32,018 nt of DNA from Ruminococcus sp. CAG:382. Its GTDB lineage: Bacteria > Bacillota > Clostridia > Oscillospirales > CAG-382. The stretch covers positions 1 through 32,018 of the forward strand of contig FR892168.1 in the NCBI GenBank assembly GCA_000433115.1, read 5' to 3'. The notes below the pieces were generated by a model. It saw nothing but the letters and a program-made list of their open reading frames with translations, had not been told where the DNA came from and made no database searches. The position numbers and the translations under genes are program-made. Of this stretch, positions 23,019-30,757 are shown piece after piece; position 1 is the first letter of the stretch, and each line of letters starts with the position of its first letter.

Positions 23019-23118
23019 ATTTTCACTCTCCTTATGTGTTGCATGATAACATATGTTTTTGTTACTTTCGGGCTCTTTGTGTTAACAAAAAGAAAAAACT
23101 ATCATGGTTTTCCCCGGG

Positions 23119-23535
23119 TCATATTCTGTCGATATAATACAATCCTATCATTTCGGCAAGCGATTTTGCGACCTCATGTGTTTCGTTGGTTTCGTGTTCC
23201 CATATTATTATACTACCCGGCATGCAGACTTTGTTTTCACTCCTATATCCGTAATAGTCGCCGCAACCGTTTCCGGCAATGAAGAGCAGATCACAGAGAC
23301 CCTCGTAACACTCGGACAGTCCCTCTCTCACGCTTTGATTGGTCTCAACGATTTCATTGCAGGAAAAACAAAGGTATCGGTCGCCGTCAAATTCGGAAAG
23401 CAATGCTTTCAATTCGTCGGGAAAATCAACACCCATGGACTTCTCGGCAGACAAAATCATTTCCGCCGTTGCGGGCGGATCCGGTTTTATATATTTATTA
23501 TCAGCCATAAACGGTTTCAGCAATTCAAGAAACAT
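23119..23535 (-). CDS. SMI1/KNR4 (SUKH) family protein
   Basis: 138 residues from ATG 23535, preceded by GAAGGAGG; an in-frame start at 23562 would overlap that site. Family features: FPDELKALLSEFDG, the GNGCGDYYGY loop and IIIWEHETNE. SUKH proteins often serve as immunity proteins to nuclease or other toxins. No toxin gene is adjacent here, so it may be an orphan or housekeeping member. Confidence 0.8.
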   Translation of the reverse strand: MFLELLKPFMADNKYIKPDPPATAEMILSAEKSMGVDFPDELKALLSEFDGDRYLCFSCNEIVETNQSVREGLSECYEGLCDLLFIAGNGCGDYYGYRSENKVCMPGSIIIWEHETNETHEVAKSLAEMIGLYYIDRI

Positions 23536-23622
23536 TTTTCCTCCTTCAGCCGTAAAAAACATCGGATGTGCAACAGCAGATGTGAATTATACCACATCAC
23601 TTTGCTTTTGTCAATAAGGTTT

Positions 23623-23665
23623 TAAAAAAATAATACCGCCGTACCGATTAGTTCGGTAACGGCGG
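23623..23665 (-). terminator. Terminator of the GNAT-sufC-sufB/D cluster
   Basis: CCGCCGTACCGA (23636-23647) pairs with TCGGTAACGGCGG (23653-23665) with one bulge; a run of Ts follows on the minus strand. Confidence 0.82.
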
Positions 23666-23683
23666 CATCACTTCGTTTATTGT

Positions 23684-24610
23684 TCAGCTGAGGAACCCTT
23701 GAATTATAACATCCTCTGCTTCTTTTTCCGTAAGTCCGAGAGTGCAGAGTTTTGTTATCTGCTCGCCGGCAATCTTACCGATTGCCGCCTCGTGTACAAG
23801 CGAAGCATCCTCATCGTGAGCGCAAAGCTCGGGTGCGGCATCCACCTTTCCGTGGTCGGCGATTATCGCATCGCATTCGGTATGTCCGGTACAGGGGGCG
23901 TCGCCGATTACGACCGAGCGGTATCTCTGATACGAATTGTCCTTTGCGACGGAACGGCTGACAAGATCGACTCCGGCGCCTTTTCCGTTCATCACAACGG
24001 AGAAATCGGTTTCTGCCTGTTGATCTTTTTCTGTCAGTATTCTTTCCCGTATGAAAAGACGCGCGCCTTCTCCGACTTCGCCTCCGGTTTTACGAACCGT
24101 GCGGTCGACGCCTCCGATCTGTGACGTGTCCATTTCGAGAACGGAATTCTTCCCGAGATGTACCTCAGTCACAGGGTCGATCGTACGTATGCCGATTCCC
24201 TTTCCCGTACCGACGTGCTTTTCAAGATATTTCACGTGCGATCCTTCTTCAAGGAAAAAGCGATGTATGCCGTTATGCCTTGCGGGTTCGCCGTTTTCGG
24301 TATGGACGCCGCACCCCGCCACAATCACGACATCGGCGTTTTTGCCGACATAGAAATCGTTGTAAACAAGGTCATCGACGTTACCGTGTGTGACACAGGC
24401 GGGTATGGAAACAGTTTCACCCTTTGTTCCCGGCGCAATACGTATGTCAAGACCCGGCTTGTCGGTTTTTGAATAGATTTTGATGTTATCACTGGACTGC
24501 CTGCCTGCACATGTGCTGTCAACACGTATGTTATACGCACCTTTGTACTCTCCGTTCCAGTCGGAAACTTTGCCAAGCAGGTCTTTTGTTATCTCATTTA
24601 TGTCATTCAT
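23684..24610 (-). CDS. SufB/SufD-family Fe-S cluster scaffold protein
   Basis: 308 residues, short compared with SufB (about 470) or SufD (about 420). Right-handed beta-helix core with the family elements HNGIHRFFLEEGSHVKYLEKH, ETDFSVVMNGKGAGVDLVSR, TGHTECDAIIADHGKVDAAP and the conserved HEAAIGKI. Cys in APCTGHTECD may act in sulfur or cluster binding. Its ATG overlaps the sufC stop (ATGA), with GGAGGAGG upstream. With only SufC beside it and no SufS, SufU or SufE, this matches the two-gene SUF-like minimal system of anaerobes, assembling Fe-S clusters in the cytoplasm. Confidence 0.88.
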   Translation of the reverse strand: MNDINEITKDLLGKVSDWNGEYKGAYNIRVDSTCAGRQSSDNIKIYSKTDKPGLDIRIAPGTKGETVSIPACVTHGNVDDLVYNDFYVGKNADVVIVAGCGVHTENGEPARHNGIHRFFLEEGSHVKYLEKHVGTGKGIGIRTIDPVTEVHLGKNSVLEMDTSQIGGVDRTVRKTGGEVGEGARLFIRERILTEKDQQAETDFSVVMNGKGAGVDLVSRSVAKDNSYQRYRSVVIGDAPCTGHTECDAIIADHGKVDAAPELCAHDEDASLVHEAAIGKIAGEQITKLCTLGLTEKEAEDVIIQGFLS

Positions 24611-25335
24611 CTGAAAGCCTCCTCCTGCTTCACGCACGACGGATGCGCGTCACCGACAGACAGAATACCGCCGAGCATTGTTTCGGGATCGCCTTTCGCC
24701 TTGACCTTGCCGTCTGCGACAAGAACGATTTCATCGGCAATGCGAAGTATGCGTTCCTGATGCGAAATGATTATCAGCGTTCCCTTCAGGTTATTTCTCA
24801 TACGTTTAAACACATCGATGAGATTGCTGAAGCTCCAGAGGTCGATTCCGGCTTCCGGCTCGTCGAATATTGTAAGACGCGTATGCCTTGCAAGCACAGT
24901 CGCGATTTCAATACGCTTAATCTCACCACCCGAAAGAGTCGAATTGACCTCGCGGTCGATGTAATCACGGGCACAAAGTCCGACCTGGCTGAGTACGTCG
25001 CACATGTTGCTTTCCTTCATATTGCCGCCGGATGCAAGTTCGATGAGCTTTCGGACGGTTATACCCTTGAAGCGCACAGGCTGCTGAAAGGCAAAGCTGA
25101 TGCCGCGCTTTGCGCGTTCCGTCACGTCAAGCGACGTTATATCTTCGCCGTCAAGAAAAATCGAACCGGAATCCGGTTTTATGATACCTGCGATGATCTT
25201 CGCAAGCGTTGTTTTGCCGCCTCCGTTCGGTCCGGTTATGACGATCAGTCTGCCTTCCGAAACGTCCAGGTCGAGTCCGTCGATGATTCCGACGCCGTCA
25301 GGGGTCTTCCAATTTATATTTTCAAGTCTGAGCAT
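24607..25335 (-). CDS. sufC: SufC-type Fe-S cluster assembly ATPase
   Basis: 242-residue ABC-type cytoplasmic ATPase: Walker A GPNGGGKTT (35-43), Q-loop FAFQQPVRFKG, signature LSGGE (134-138), Walker B LTIFDEPEAG (154-163), H-loop ISHQERIL. FQQP and LSGGEIKRIEIA are SufC hallmarks. It drives conformational change of the SufB/D scaffold. The start at 25335 has CCGGAG upstream, 15 bp after the acetyltransferase stop, and its own stop overlaps the scaffold gene's start. Confidence 0.95.
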   Translation of the reverse strand: MLRLENINWKTPDGVGIIDGLDLDVSEGRLIVITGPNGGGKTTLAKIIAGIIKPDSGSIFLDGEDITSLDVTERAKRGISFAFQQPVRFKGITVRKLIELASGGNMKESNMCDVLSQVGLCARDYIDREVNSTLSGGEIKRIEIATVLARHTRLTIFDEPEAGIDLWSFSNLIDVFKRMRNNLKGTLIIISHQERILRIADEIVLVADGKVKAKGDPETMLGGILSVGDAHPSCVKQEEAFR

Positions 25336-25350
25336 ATTATTTTCTCCGGT

Positions 25351-26136
25351 TTATTTTATAAGTCCGGCATGACGTGTGTCGGAATACTCCGATGTCGGCA
25401 AAAATGCTGCCGCAACCACCGTTTTGAAACGGTGCTGTAAAAACGGCAAAACCGACTTCACTGCTTCATGCGATGCAAGTGCTTCGGTCAGAACAATCCC
25501 TTTGTCCGGAAACATCGCCATCGCGCAGAACCGCGAATAGCCATATGCTATCCTAAGGACACGCCCGCCGTCACGACGGAATTTCAACAGCAAAAAGCGC
25601 ATGAAGCCGTCGTTGTACTCCGCCGTTTTCCCTTCGGCAGCATATTCGTGCCTTGCGGCGATGTAATCATCGTCGCCGATGTCCCTGACTATCATTTTTG
25701 TACCTTCGCGCGTCTGTTTACTCTCGCGTGTGGCGATATAATCATAAAACAATGCGGGTCTCATTCCGCGATGAGCAAAAAAACGCTCCGCGCTCTTTGC
25801 GTTCGTTTTCGCAATCAGTGCGCATTCATTTTCTGTGCACCACTGCATGATCGTTTCGATTGTCCGCGACATTATTCCCATGCCGCGATACTTGGCTTCT
25901 GTCGCGACGGCGTATACCGAAAATGTTTTTTTGCCGGAATAATATGCGGGTATAAGGCAAAGCGCCGCGCGCGGTTTTTTATAGTTCTCCGAGATAATAC
26001 AGTACGAATCGGGAAATGTCTGTTCGATAAAGCACTCGGATGTCTCTTCCGTCCAGCCGAATTCGGTGTGCCATAACGCCTTCAGAAAAGGCACGTCGTC
26101 TTCGGTACTTAATCGTAATTTCAATTGCAACGGCAT
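25351..26136 (-). CDS. GNAT-family N-acetyltransferase
   Basis: 261 residues. N-terminal GNAT domain with the acetyl-CoA motif VATEAKYRGMGIMSRTIE (residues 76-93) and the following AKTNAKSAERFFAHRGM block. A second, diverged half (about 145-255) has no clear motif, giving the two-lobed layout of some bacterial acetyltransferases. First gene of the apparent GNAT-sufC-sufB/D operon; whether it acts in the same process is unknown. Substrate not predictable. Confidence 0.85.
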   Translation of the reverse strand: MPLQLKLRLSTEDDVPFLKALWHTEFGWTEETSECFIEQTFPDSYCIISENYKKPRAALCLIPAYYSGKKTFSVYAVATEAKYRGMGIMSRTIETIMQWCTENECALIAKTNAKSAERFFAHRGMRPALFYDYIATRESKQTREGTKMIVRDIGDDDYIAARHEYAAEGKTAEYNDGFMRFLLLKFRRDGGRVLRIAYGYSRFCAMAMFPDKGIVLTEALASHEAVKSVLPFLQHRFKTVVAAAFLPTSEYSDTRHAGLIK

Positions 26137-26284
26137 TGCTGTGGGGGAAAAAGGACTGCGTTCATTAAGGCAATGATGCGTTGTTCGAGCGGTTTTTCCT
26201 TAAATCAGAATGAACGTTCCTTCCTGCAAACCTTCTTTCTCTCTTTTGAAAATGTTGCTGTCACTGCGACAGCACGTTAAAACC

Positions 26285-26324
26285 GAAAAAGCCCGGGCAG
26301 CATTTCTGCCGCCCAAGCCTTTTG
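26285..26324 (-). terminator. Terminator of the YegP-family gene
   Basis: An imperfect GC-rich inverted repeat (GCCCGGGCAG at 26291-26300 with CTGCCGCCCAAGC at 26306-26318); a run of Ts follows on the minus strand. Confidence 0.7.
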
Positions 26325-26358
26325 TCAAGGAGACGGGGCAAACCCGTCGCCAACGGAA

Positions 26359-26733
26359 TCAGTCTTCTTTTTCTTCGACTGCGGCTTCGGCAGCGTTCTT
26401 TCTCACGCTTTCGATACCGTTAAGGCAGCTTGTCTTAGCTTTATAGCCCTCTGAAGCAAGGATCGGTTCACCGTTTCTCGCCTTGAGACGGAAGCGATAT
26501 TCTCCCGCTTTATCAAGATACATTTCAAATTTCGGATGCTTTGCTTCAACAACCGGTTCCGCTGTCTGGTCTTCAAACTCTGCAATCGGCGCATTTTTCT
26601 TTACGCTTTCAATTCCGTTCATACACGCCTTTTCGCTTGTGTAAATCTCGGAGGTTCCGATTACCTCACCATTGCCCGCCTTGAGGTCAAATTTTATACC
26701 TGTCGCGGTCTTTTTGACTAAAAATTTGCCCAT
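26359..26733 (-). CDS. YegP-family (tandem DUF1508) protein
   Basis: 124 residues with two DUF1508 repeats: residues 2-49 (FDLKAGNGEVIGTSEIYTSE, NGIESVKKNAP) and 69-116 (FRLKARNGEPILASEGYKAK, NGIESVRKNAA), joined by an acidic linker. Small cytoplasmic family of unknown molecular function. AAGGAG precedes the ATG. Single-gene unit with its own promoter and terminator. Confidence 0.93.
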   Translation of the reverse strand: MGKFLVKKTATGIKFDLKAGNGEVIGTSEIYTSEKACMNGIESVKKNAPIAEFEDQTAEPVVEAKHPKFEMYLDKAGEYRFRLKARNGEPILASEGYKAKTSCLNGIESVRKNAAEAAVEEKED

Positions 26734-26797
26734 TATGATTGCTCCTTTTCATTCCGACCATGCTTTATAAGGCATTGTCGTTATTATCATGTACTTG

Positions 26798-26826
26798 ATT
26801 TTATCACATTTGCTTCGTTTTTTCAA
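26798..26826 (-). promoter_or_regulatory. Promoter of the YegP-family gene
   Basis: TTGAAA (26821-26826), 17-bp spacer, TAAAAT (26798-26803) on the minus strand. Confidence 0.75.
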
Positions 26827-26879
26827 GTATAAAATGAGAATTTATAAGTAAGAAGAAGCGTGAATAACAGAGATTGTGC

Positions 26880-26908
26880 TTGACACGGAGGCGGATTTGT
26901 GATATAAT
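26880..26908 (+). promoter_or_regulatory. Promoter upstream of the cobalamin riboswitch
   Basis: TTGACA (26880-26885), 17-bp spacer, TATAAT (26903-26908); transcription would start a few bases before the riboswitch closing helix. Confidence 0.87.
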
Positions 26909-26924
26909 CGCCACCGATGATGAG

Positions 26925-27065
26925 AATACGGTTTGAAAAGTTGTTAACTGAGTAGATGTAAAAGGAATCCGGTTTGAATCCGGAACAACCGCCATTACTG
27001 TATTTGAGCGCATTTTTCAATGCGCATGGGAATCCTCCCTCATAAGTCAGTATACCTACCGTATT
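26925..27065 (+). promoter_or_regulatory. Cobalamin riboswitch
   Basis: Closing helix AATACGGT (26925-26932) with ACCGTATT (27058-27065). The B12-box core GGAATCCGG...GAATCCGGAACAACCGCC lies at 26964-26993, a GCGCAT/ATGCGC hairpin follows, and the diagnostic 3' strand AGTCAGTATACCTACC is at 27045-27060. These are the conserved parts of the adenosylcobalamin-sensing class. It lies directly between a strong promoter and a terminator hairpin. Confidence 0.88.
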
Positions 27066-27090
27066 TTTTGATTTGTTATGCTCAGGTGTG

Positions 27091-27144
27091 GAGCGTGCAG
27101 TCGTTTATCATGATAAATGATACCCGGCTTCGCGCTCTTTTTTT
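27091..27144 (+). terminator. Riboswitch expression-platform terminator
   Basis: GAGCG (27091-27095) pairs with CGCTC (27133-27137), followed by seven Ts, with an inner TTTATC/GATAAA hairpin. CCCGG (27123-27127) can also pair with CCGGG (27150-27154), which would break the terminator, giving an on/off choice. Confidence 0.68.
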
Positions 27145-27226
27145 GCGCTCCGGGCAGGAGGTGACATTTTTCTTCCACAGCCCACGCACACATACCGCAA
27201 CACAAATATAAGAAAGGGTTCACATC

Positions 27227-27991
27227 ATGAAAAGAAAAACTCTGCTGGTTCTTGTCACAGCCATCTTATTGTCTGCCATAGCGGTTTTCGGCACCTCGGC
27301 GGCAGACGACCTTGAAAAGTACCTGAGCGACACTCAGCTCAGAATCGAAACCTATCCTCTGAACTACGCGCTTACACCCAATTCTGACGGAGAATATGAA
27401 ATACCCGTATATTCGCAGAATCTGCGCATATCTTCGGTACGCCTCAAGGCGCCGTCGAGCAGCAGCTACTCATCCGACTGGAGCATTGACTATAACAAAT
27501 GGGTCTCAAGATCCTACCAGCTTGCAAAAATCAACAAACGTCCCACTGTTGAAGAAGGCGACCGGCGTATTACCGTAAAACAGACCGTCACCGACAGTTC
27601 AAAGAGTGTCGTTGCCGTTAAGGAATATGTTCTGCTTATCAGACACGAACTCCCCAAGGTGAAGCTCACTGTCAAGGTTGTTGACGATGACGGCGATCCC
27701 GTTGAAAACGCCGACGTGTTTATCGGCACCAATGTCAAACGTCCAACAAAGCAGTATCCTGACAGCAACGGCGTTTATACCGTCATGGGCGGTTTTGAAA
27801 TAAAATTAATCCCCAAAAGACTATATTTATACCGTCAATGCAGCCGGCTTCGAGGAAGCCTCCGAAAAATTCACGATCAAAAAAGACACAGAGCTTACAA
27901 TCCGCCTGACTCAGAAAAAATACAAAGTGGGATTCAGTGTGATACGTGCCAACGGCTCTTCCACCGAATACGCAACTCTCAAGGTTTTTGA
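27227..27991 (+). CDS. Secreted dockerin protein, N-terminal part (frame broken near 27815)
   Basis: A signal peptide (MKRKTLLVLVTAILLSAIAV) precedes beta-rich sequence with a Cna-B/transthyretin-like repeat (VKLTVKVVDDDGDPVENADV). After about residue 195 the frame turns into low-quality sequence. The expected continuation (YTVNAAGFEEASEKFTIKKD) is present one frame over, because the AAAA at about 27815 holds one extra base. Corrected, the whole gene 27227-29786 would encode about 852 residues. Expression is expected to depend on the upstream cobalamin riboswitch. AAAGGG precedes the ATG. Confidence 0.85.
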   Translation: MKRKTLLVLVTAILLSAIAVFGTSAADDLEKYLSDTQLRIETYPLNYALTPNSDGEYEIPVYSQNLRISSVRLKAPSSSSYSSDWSIDYNKWVSRSYQLAKINKRPTVEEGDRRITVKQTVTDSSKSVVAVKEYVLLIRHELPKVKLTVKVVDDDGDPVENADVFIGTNVKRPTKQYPDSNGVYTVMGGFEIKLIPKRLYLYRQCSRLRGSLRKIHDQKRHRAYNPPDSEKIQSGIQCDTCQRLFHRIRNSQGF

Positions 27992-29786
27992 TTCCGAAAA
28001 CACACTCTGTAAGCCTCTTGCCGACGAATACGGCTACGACACATACAATTATCTTTTAAAGCCCGGAAAGTACTCTTATCAGGCTACCTACAACAGCGGA
28101 AGCGAATACGCAAACGGCAACTTTGAAGTGGCTTCGGATGATCTTTCACCCACCGTAAGACTTGCCGAACGTATTTATCCGATCACATTCGACGTTACTC
28201 CCGCCAACGCTAAAATATCACTTTACAAAAACGGCTACAGTGGCGCATACGGCGATCCGATACTGCCAAACGACAATGGCGTATATGAGATTAAGGCAGG
28301 TCAGTATCGCTACACAATTGAAGCGGACGGCTATGTCAAAGTCAGCAAAACCTTCAACGCAACAGATGCACAGCTTGCCAAAAACAACTATAAAATAACC
28401 GTCAGACTTCTTTCCGAAGCCGACCGGCTTCTCAAGGATGCCGACGATGCTCTGTTCGGCATGGCAGGCTTCGGATTCACCATGAATGAATTCACAGGCG
28501 ACCTCAGCGAACCCGGCGATGAAGCGTGGGACATAGATTCCGACTACGACGACGTTAACATCTGCAGATATATCGAAGAAATACTTGCAAAAAGAAATCC
28601 GAAATTCAAGGATATCAAAGTAAGCATTGTTTCCGTTAAAAGTGATTATGACTGGCGTTATAACGACGAATTCGCGGACTGCGACCAAATTGAAGACATG
28701 CCCGACTATTATACCGTGATCGCCAAAGACGGCACAATCAATTACAAGGCCGTTGACGAGGATAAAATCGACGAGGACTACGGCGGCGAAGTATGCTCCG
28801 TTTTCCTCAGACTGAGCTACGGTAACAGCGAACTTATCATAAACAATTCTTATGATTTCATCGTTCCCATGCATATTATGACACGTCAGGAGCGTCTCGA
28901 AAGCTTACTCAGTAAATTCGGCACTCTCAGAACCGTGAACGGCAACTACGATTTCTCTTTTGACTGGGATGAAAGCTACTTCTATTTTGTTATAGGCAAA
29001 TGGACATCCGACAACACCGATATCATCGGAAACGACGGCAAGATCACCCTACCCGAAAGAGATACCGTTGTCAGAGTCACCTTCACTGTGAGCTACAGCG
29101 AAGCACAGATAGAAGACGGCGGCTTCCTCCGGGATCCGGGTCCGCTCGGCGAAGGTAAAATGAGCGTGTCATACGATATATCCTTCAAAGGCATAGGTCA
29201 CGATTACAGCGGCGAATATGTCTGCATTTCAGAAGCGAACTGCATATACGGCGCTGTTATGGTCAAGTATTGCAGCCATTGCGGCGATATAGTTTCGCAG
29301 TATTCAACTCAGCCGAACGGTCACGACTTTACCGTTTGGAGCGAAGAGAACGGCTTCATGGTCTGCCGTTGCAATGTCTGCAGATACGAAAAGAGCATTC
29401 ACTGCAATGAATTCTTCGAAACACCGGATGACACCGCGATATCCGGCGGCTTCATCAAAATTGCGTTCGGCACAAACACGGATGCTCTCAAAAACGCCGT
29501 TGTTTATGACAAAAACGGCAAGCTCAGAACAGCACACATATGCACCGGCGACACCGTTGTATTTACCGTGAACGACGTTGAATATGCCTTCGCTGCTGCA
29601 GTAAGCGGTGATGTTAACGGCGACGGAAAAATTGACGCAAAAGACTATATCGCACTTCGCCGCGCCATACTCGGCATTACAACGCTTGACGATGCCGCAA
29701 AGCTTGCAGGCGACAGAAACGGCGACGGAAAAGTCAACAGCGCAGATTATATCGCAATCAGAAAAGCGCTTCTCAAAATCGCATAA
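27927..29786 (+). CDS. Secreted dockerin protein, C-terminal part
   Basis: Continuation of the gene beginning at 27227; the GTG at 27927 is an arbitrary start in the open frame. Further Cna-B-like repeats (SIRV-type ITFDVTPANAKISLYKNGYS) and an Ig-like module with LRTVNGNYDFSFDW and NDGKITLPERDTVVRV follow. Next come paired-Cys segments (YCSHCG, CRCNVCRY) typical of clostridial surface proteins, and a type I dockerin (DVNGDGKIDAKDY and DRNGDGKVNSADY, both calcium loops intact). The dockerin implies docking to a cohesin-bearing scaffold outside the cell. No catalytic domain is recognised; the riboswitch suggests a link to corrinoid uptake. Confidence 0.87.
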   Translation: MGFSVIRANGSSTEYATLKVFDSENTLCKPLADEYGYDTYNYLLKPGKYSYQATYNSGSEYANGNFEVASDDLSPTVRLAERIYPITFDVTPANAKISLYKNGYSGAYGDPILPNDNGVYEIKAGQYRYTIEADGYVKVSKTFNATDAQLAKNNYKITVRLLSEADRLLKDADDALFGMAGFGFTMNEFTGDLSEPGDEAWDIDSDYDDVNICRYIEEILAKRNPKFKDIKVSIVSVKSDYDWRYNDEFADCDQIEDMPDYYTVIAKDGTINYKAVDEDKIDEDYGGEVCSVFLRLSYGNSELIINNSYDFIVPMHIMTRQERLESLLSKFGTLRTVNGNYDFSFDWDESYFYFVIGKWTSDNTDIIGNDGKITLPERDTVVRVTFTVSYSEAQIEDGGFLRDPGPLGEGKMSVSYDISFKGIGHDYSGEYVCISEANCIYGAVMVKYCSHCGDIVSQYSTQPNGHDFTVWSEENGFMVCRCNVCRYEKSIHCNEFFETPDDTAISGGFIKIAFGTNTDALKNAVVYDKNGKLRTAHICTGDTVVFTVNDVEYAFAAAVSGDVNGDGKIDAKDYIALRRAILGITTLDDAAKLAGDRNGDGKVNSADYIAIRKALLKIA

Positions 29787-29835
29787 ACCAATGAATCATA
29801 CGTTTCCGAAGTACATTTCAGAAACGGCACATATC

Positions 29836-29869
29836 AAAAACTCCGGCTTGAACAAAGTCGGAGTTTTTT
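29836..29869 (+). terminator. Terminator of the dockerin gene
   Basis: AAAACTCCG (29837-29845) pairs with CGGAGTTTT (29859-29867), followed by further Ts. Confidence 0.87.
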
Positions 29870-30231
29870 CGTGCTGCCGCAATAAGCACGTAAAAAACGA
29901 TGTTTTAATCGATGTATTTGTATTTATATTTTTATAAATATATTCGTTGTTTTAATCAATTACATTAAATACAAATTCGCATAACAATAAATCTCAGAAT
30001 ACGCCTTAATATTTAAAGAAACAGCCAAGAGACTCCCCCTCCCCACCCGGTCACTGTGAAAGATCGCTCCGCAGATCTTTTTCCCGTATTGTAATCCAAA
30101 CTCCGTCGCGGTTCGGATGCAAAGTTCCTTCTTCTGTATTGCTGTCCATTGCTACGGTGGCTATGACTTTGCGGAGTTCCGGTGAAGGTTTGAAAAACAC
30201 ACAGAAAAATAACACCGAGTGTTGTAAACTC
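29870..30231. other. Intergenic stretch without a recognised feature
   Basis: AT-rich from 29890 to 30030, then mixed composition. A 69-codon minus-strand frame (30051-30260) lacks a ribosome site. A GATC-rich small hairpin (AAAGATC...GATCTTT, about 30059-30081) is the only structure noted. Confidence 0.5.
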
Positions 30232-30260
30232 TTGCGTTTTTCCGGGAAATGTGTTATCAT
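30232..30260 (+). promoter_or_regulatory. Candidate promoter of the sensor kinase gene
   Basis: TTGCGT (30232-30237), 17-bp spacer, TATCAT (30255-30260). About 240 nt of GC-rich leader follow before the ATG. Confidence 0.5.
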
Positions 30261-30502
30261 ACTACCGACTACCGACAGTCAGAGACGGCGGGTTCCGTTT
30301 CCGGGGGAGGGCCGGCGGTTTCCGTTTCCGGAGCAGTGCCCGACCTGAACGGAAATGACGGTTCGGGAATCCGTACGGTGCTGGCGGGTTGGTCCGAGCG
30401 TGCCGTTTGCGGAAACGCACGTCCGGAACGACCTGTCGGAAACACAAAAACAACGCCAAGGGGGAATCCCTTGTCTGCGACAGAAAGAGAGAGATTTTCC
30501 CC
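30261..30502 (+). other. GC-rich leader with repeated TTCCG elements
   Basis: GGTTCCGTTTCCGG and GGTTTCCGTTTCCGG recur about 25 bp apart near 30291 and 30316, with GGAAACG/GTTTCC-type complements downstream, including a hairpin at about 30397-30419. Composition is clearly richer in GC than the flanks. No convincing coding frame; a structured 5' leader is possible. Confidence 0.4.
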
Positions 30503-30757
30503 ATGAAACGGAACACAAGACAGCTGATTTCCCTGATCGTTGTTTTTGTCCTCATTGCCGCGGCTTATTCCTGCAGGATGCTTGCCAAATTCGACATCGG
30601 CGGGATTTATGTGAACTATATCCGCGCGGCGCTTTATTTACTTCTGTTTTCCCTTTGGGGTTATTCCCTTGACCGCCGCATTATACAGCCACAGACTCTG
30701 CACTGTCTGCGCCTGACGGCTGCCCTGATGCTTGTGTGGCTTGTTTTGCGCACTTGA
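30503..30757 (+). CDS. Membrane sensor kinase, N-terminal fragment before a frameshift
   Basis: ATG at 30503 with AGAGAGA upstream. 84 residues with three hydrophobic segments (ISLIVVFVLIAAAY, AALYLLLFSLWGYSL, LTAALMLVWLVL), then a stop at 30757. The natural continuation (LKYEIVTDPTVARYIWYLYY) lies in the next frame, so one base is missing near 30750. Read with the next feature it is a multi-pass sensor like the 7TM-type histidine kinase N-terminal region. Confidence 0.72.
   Translation: MKRNTRQLISLIVVFVLIAAAYSCRMLAKFDIGGIYVNYIRAALYLLLFSLWGYSLDRRIIQPQTLHCLRLTAALMLVWLVLRT

Noticed and set aside
24511..25440. Plus-strand open frame of 309 codons
   Set aside because: Antisense to sufC and the flanking genes, which have intact motifs; composition is that of a mirror frame.
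30051..30260. Minus-strand frame of 69 codons
   Set aside because: No ribosome site or promoter, start overlaps the probable kinase promoter, and no recognisable family, although its C-terminal half looks mildly protein-like.
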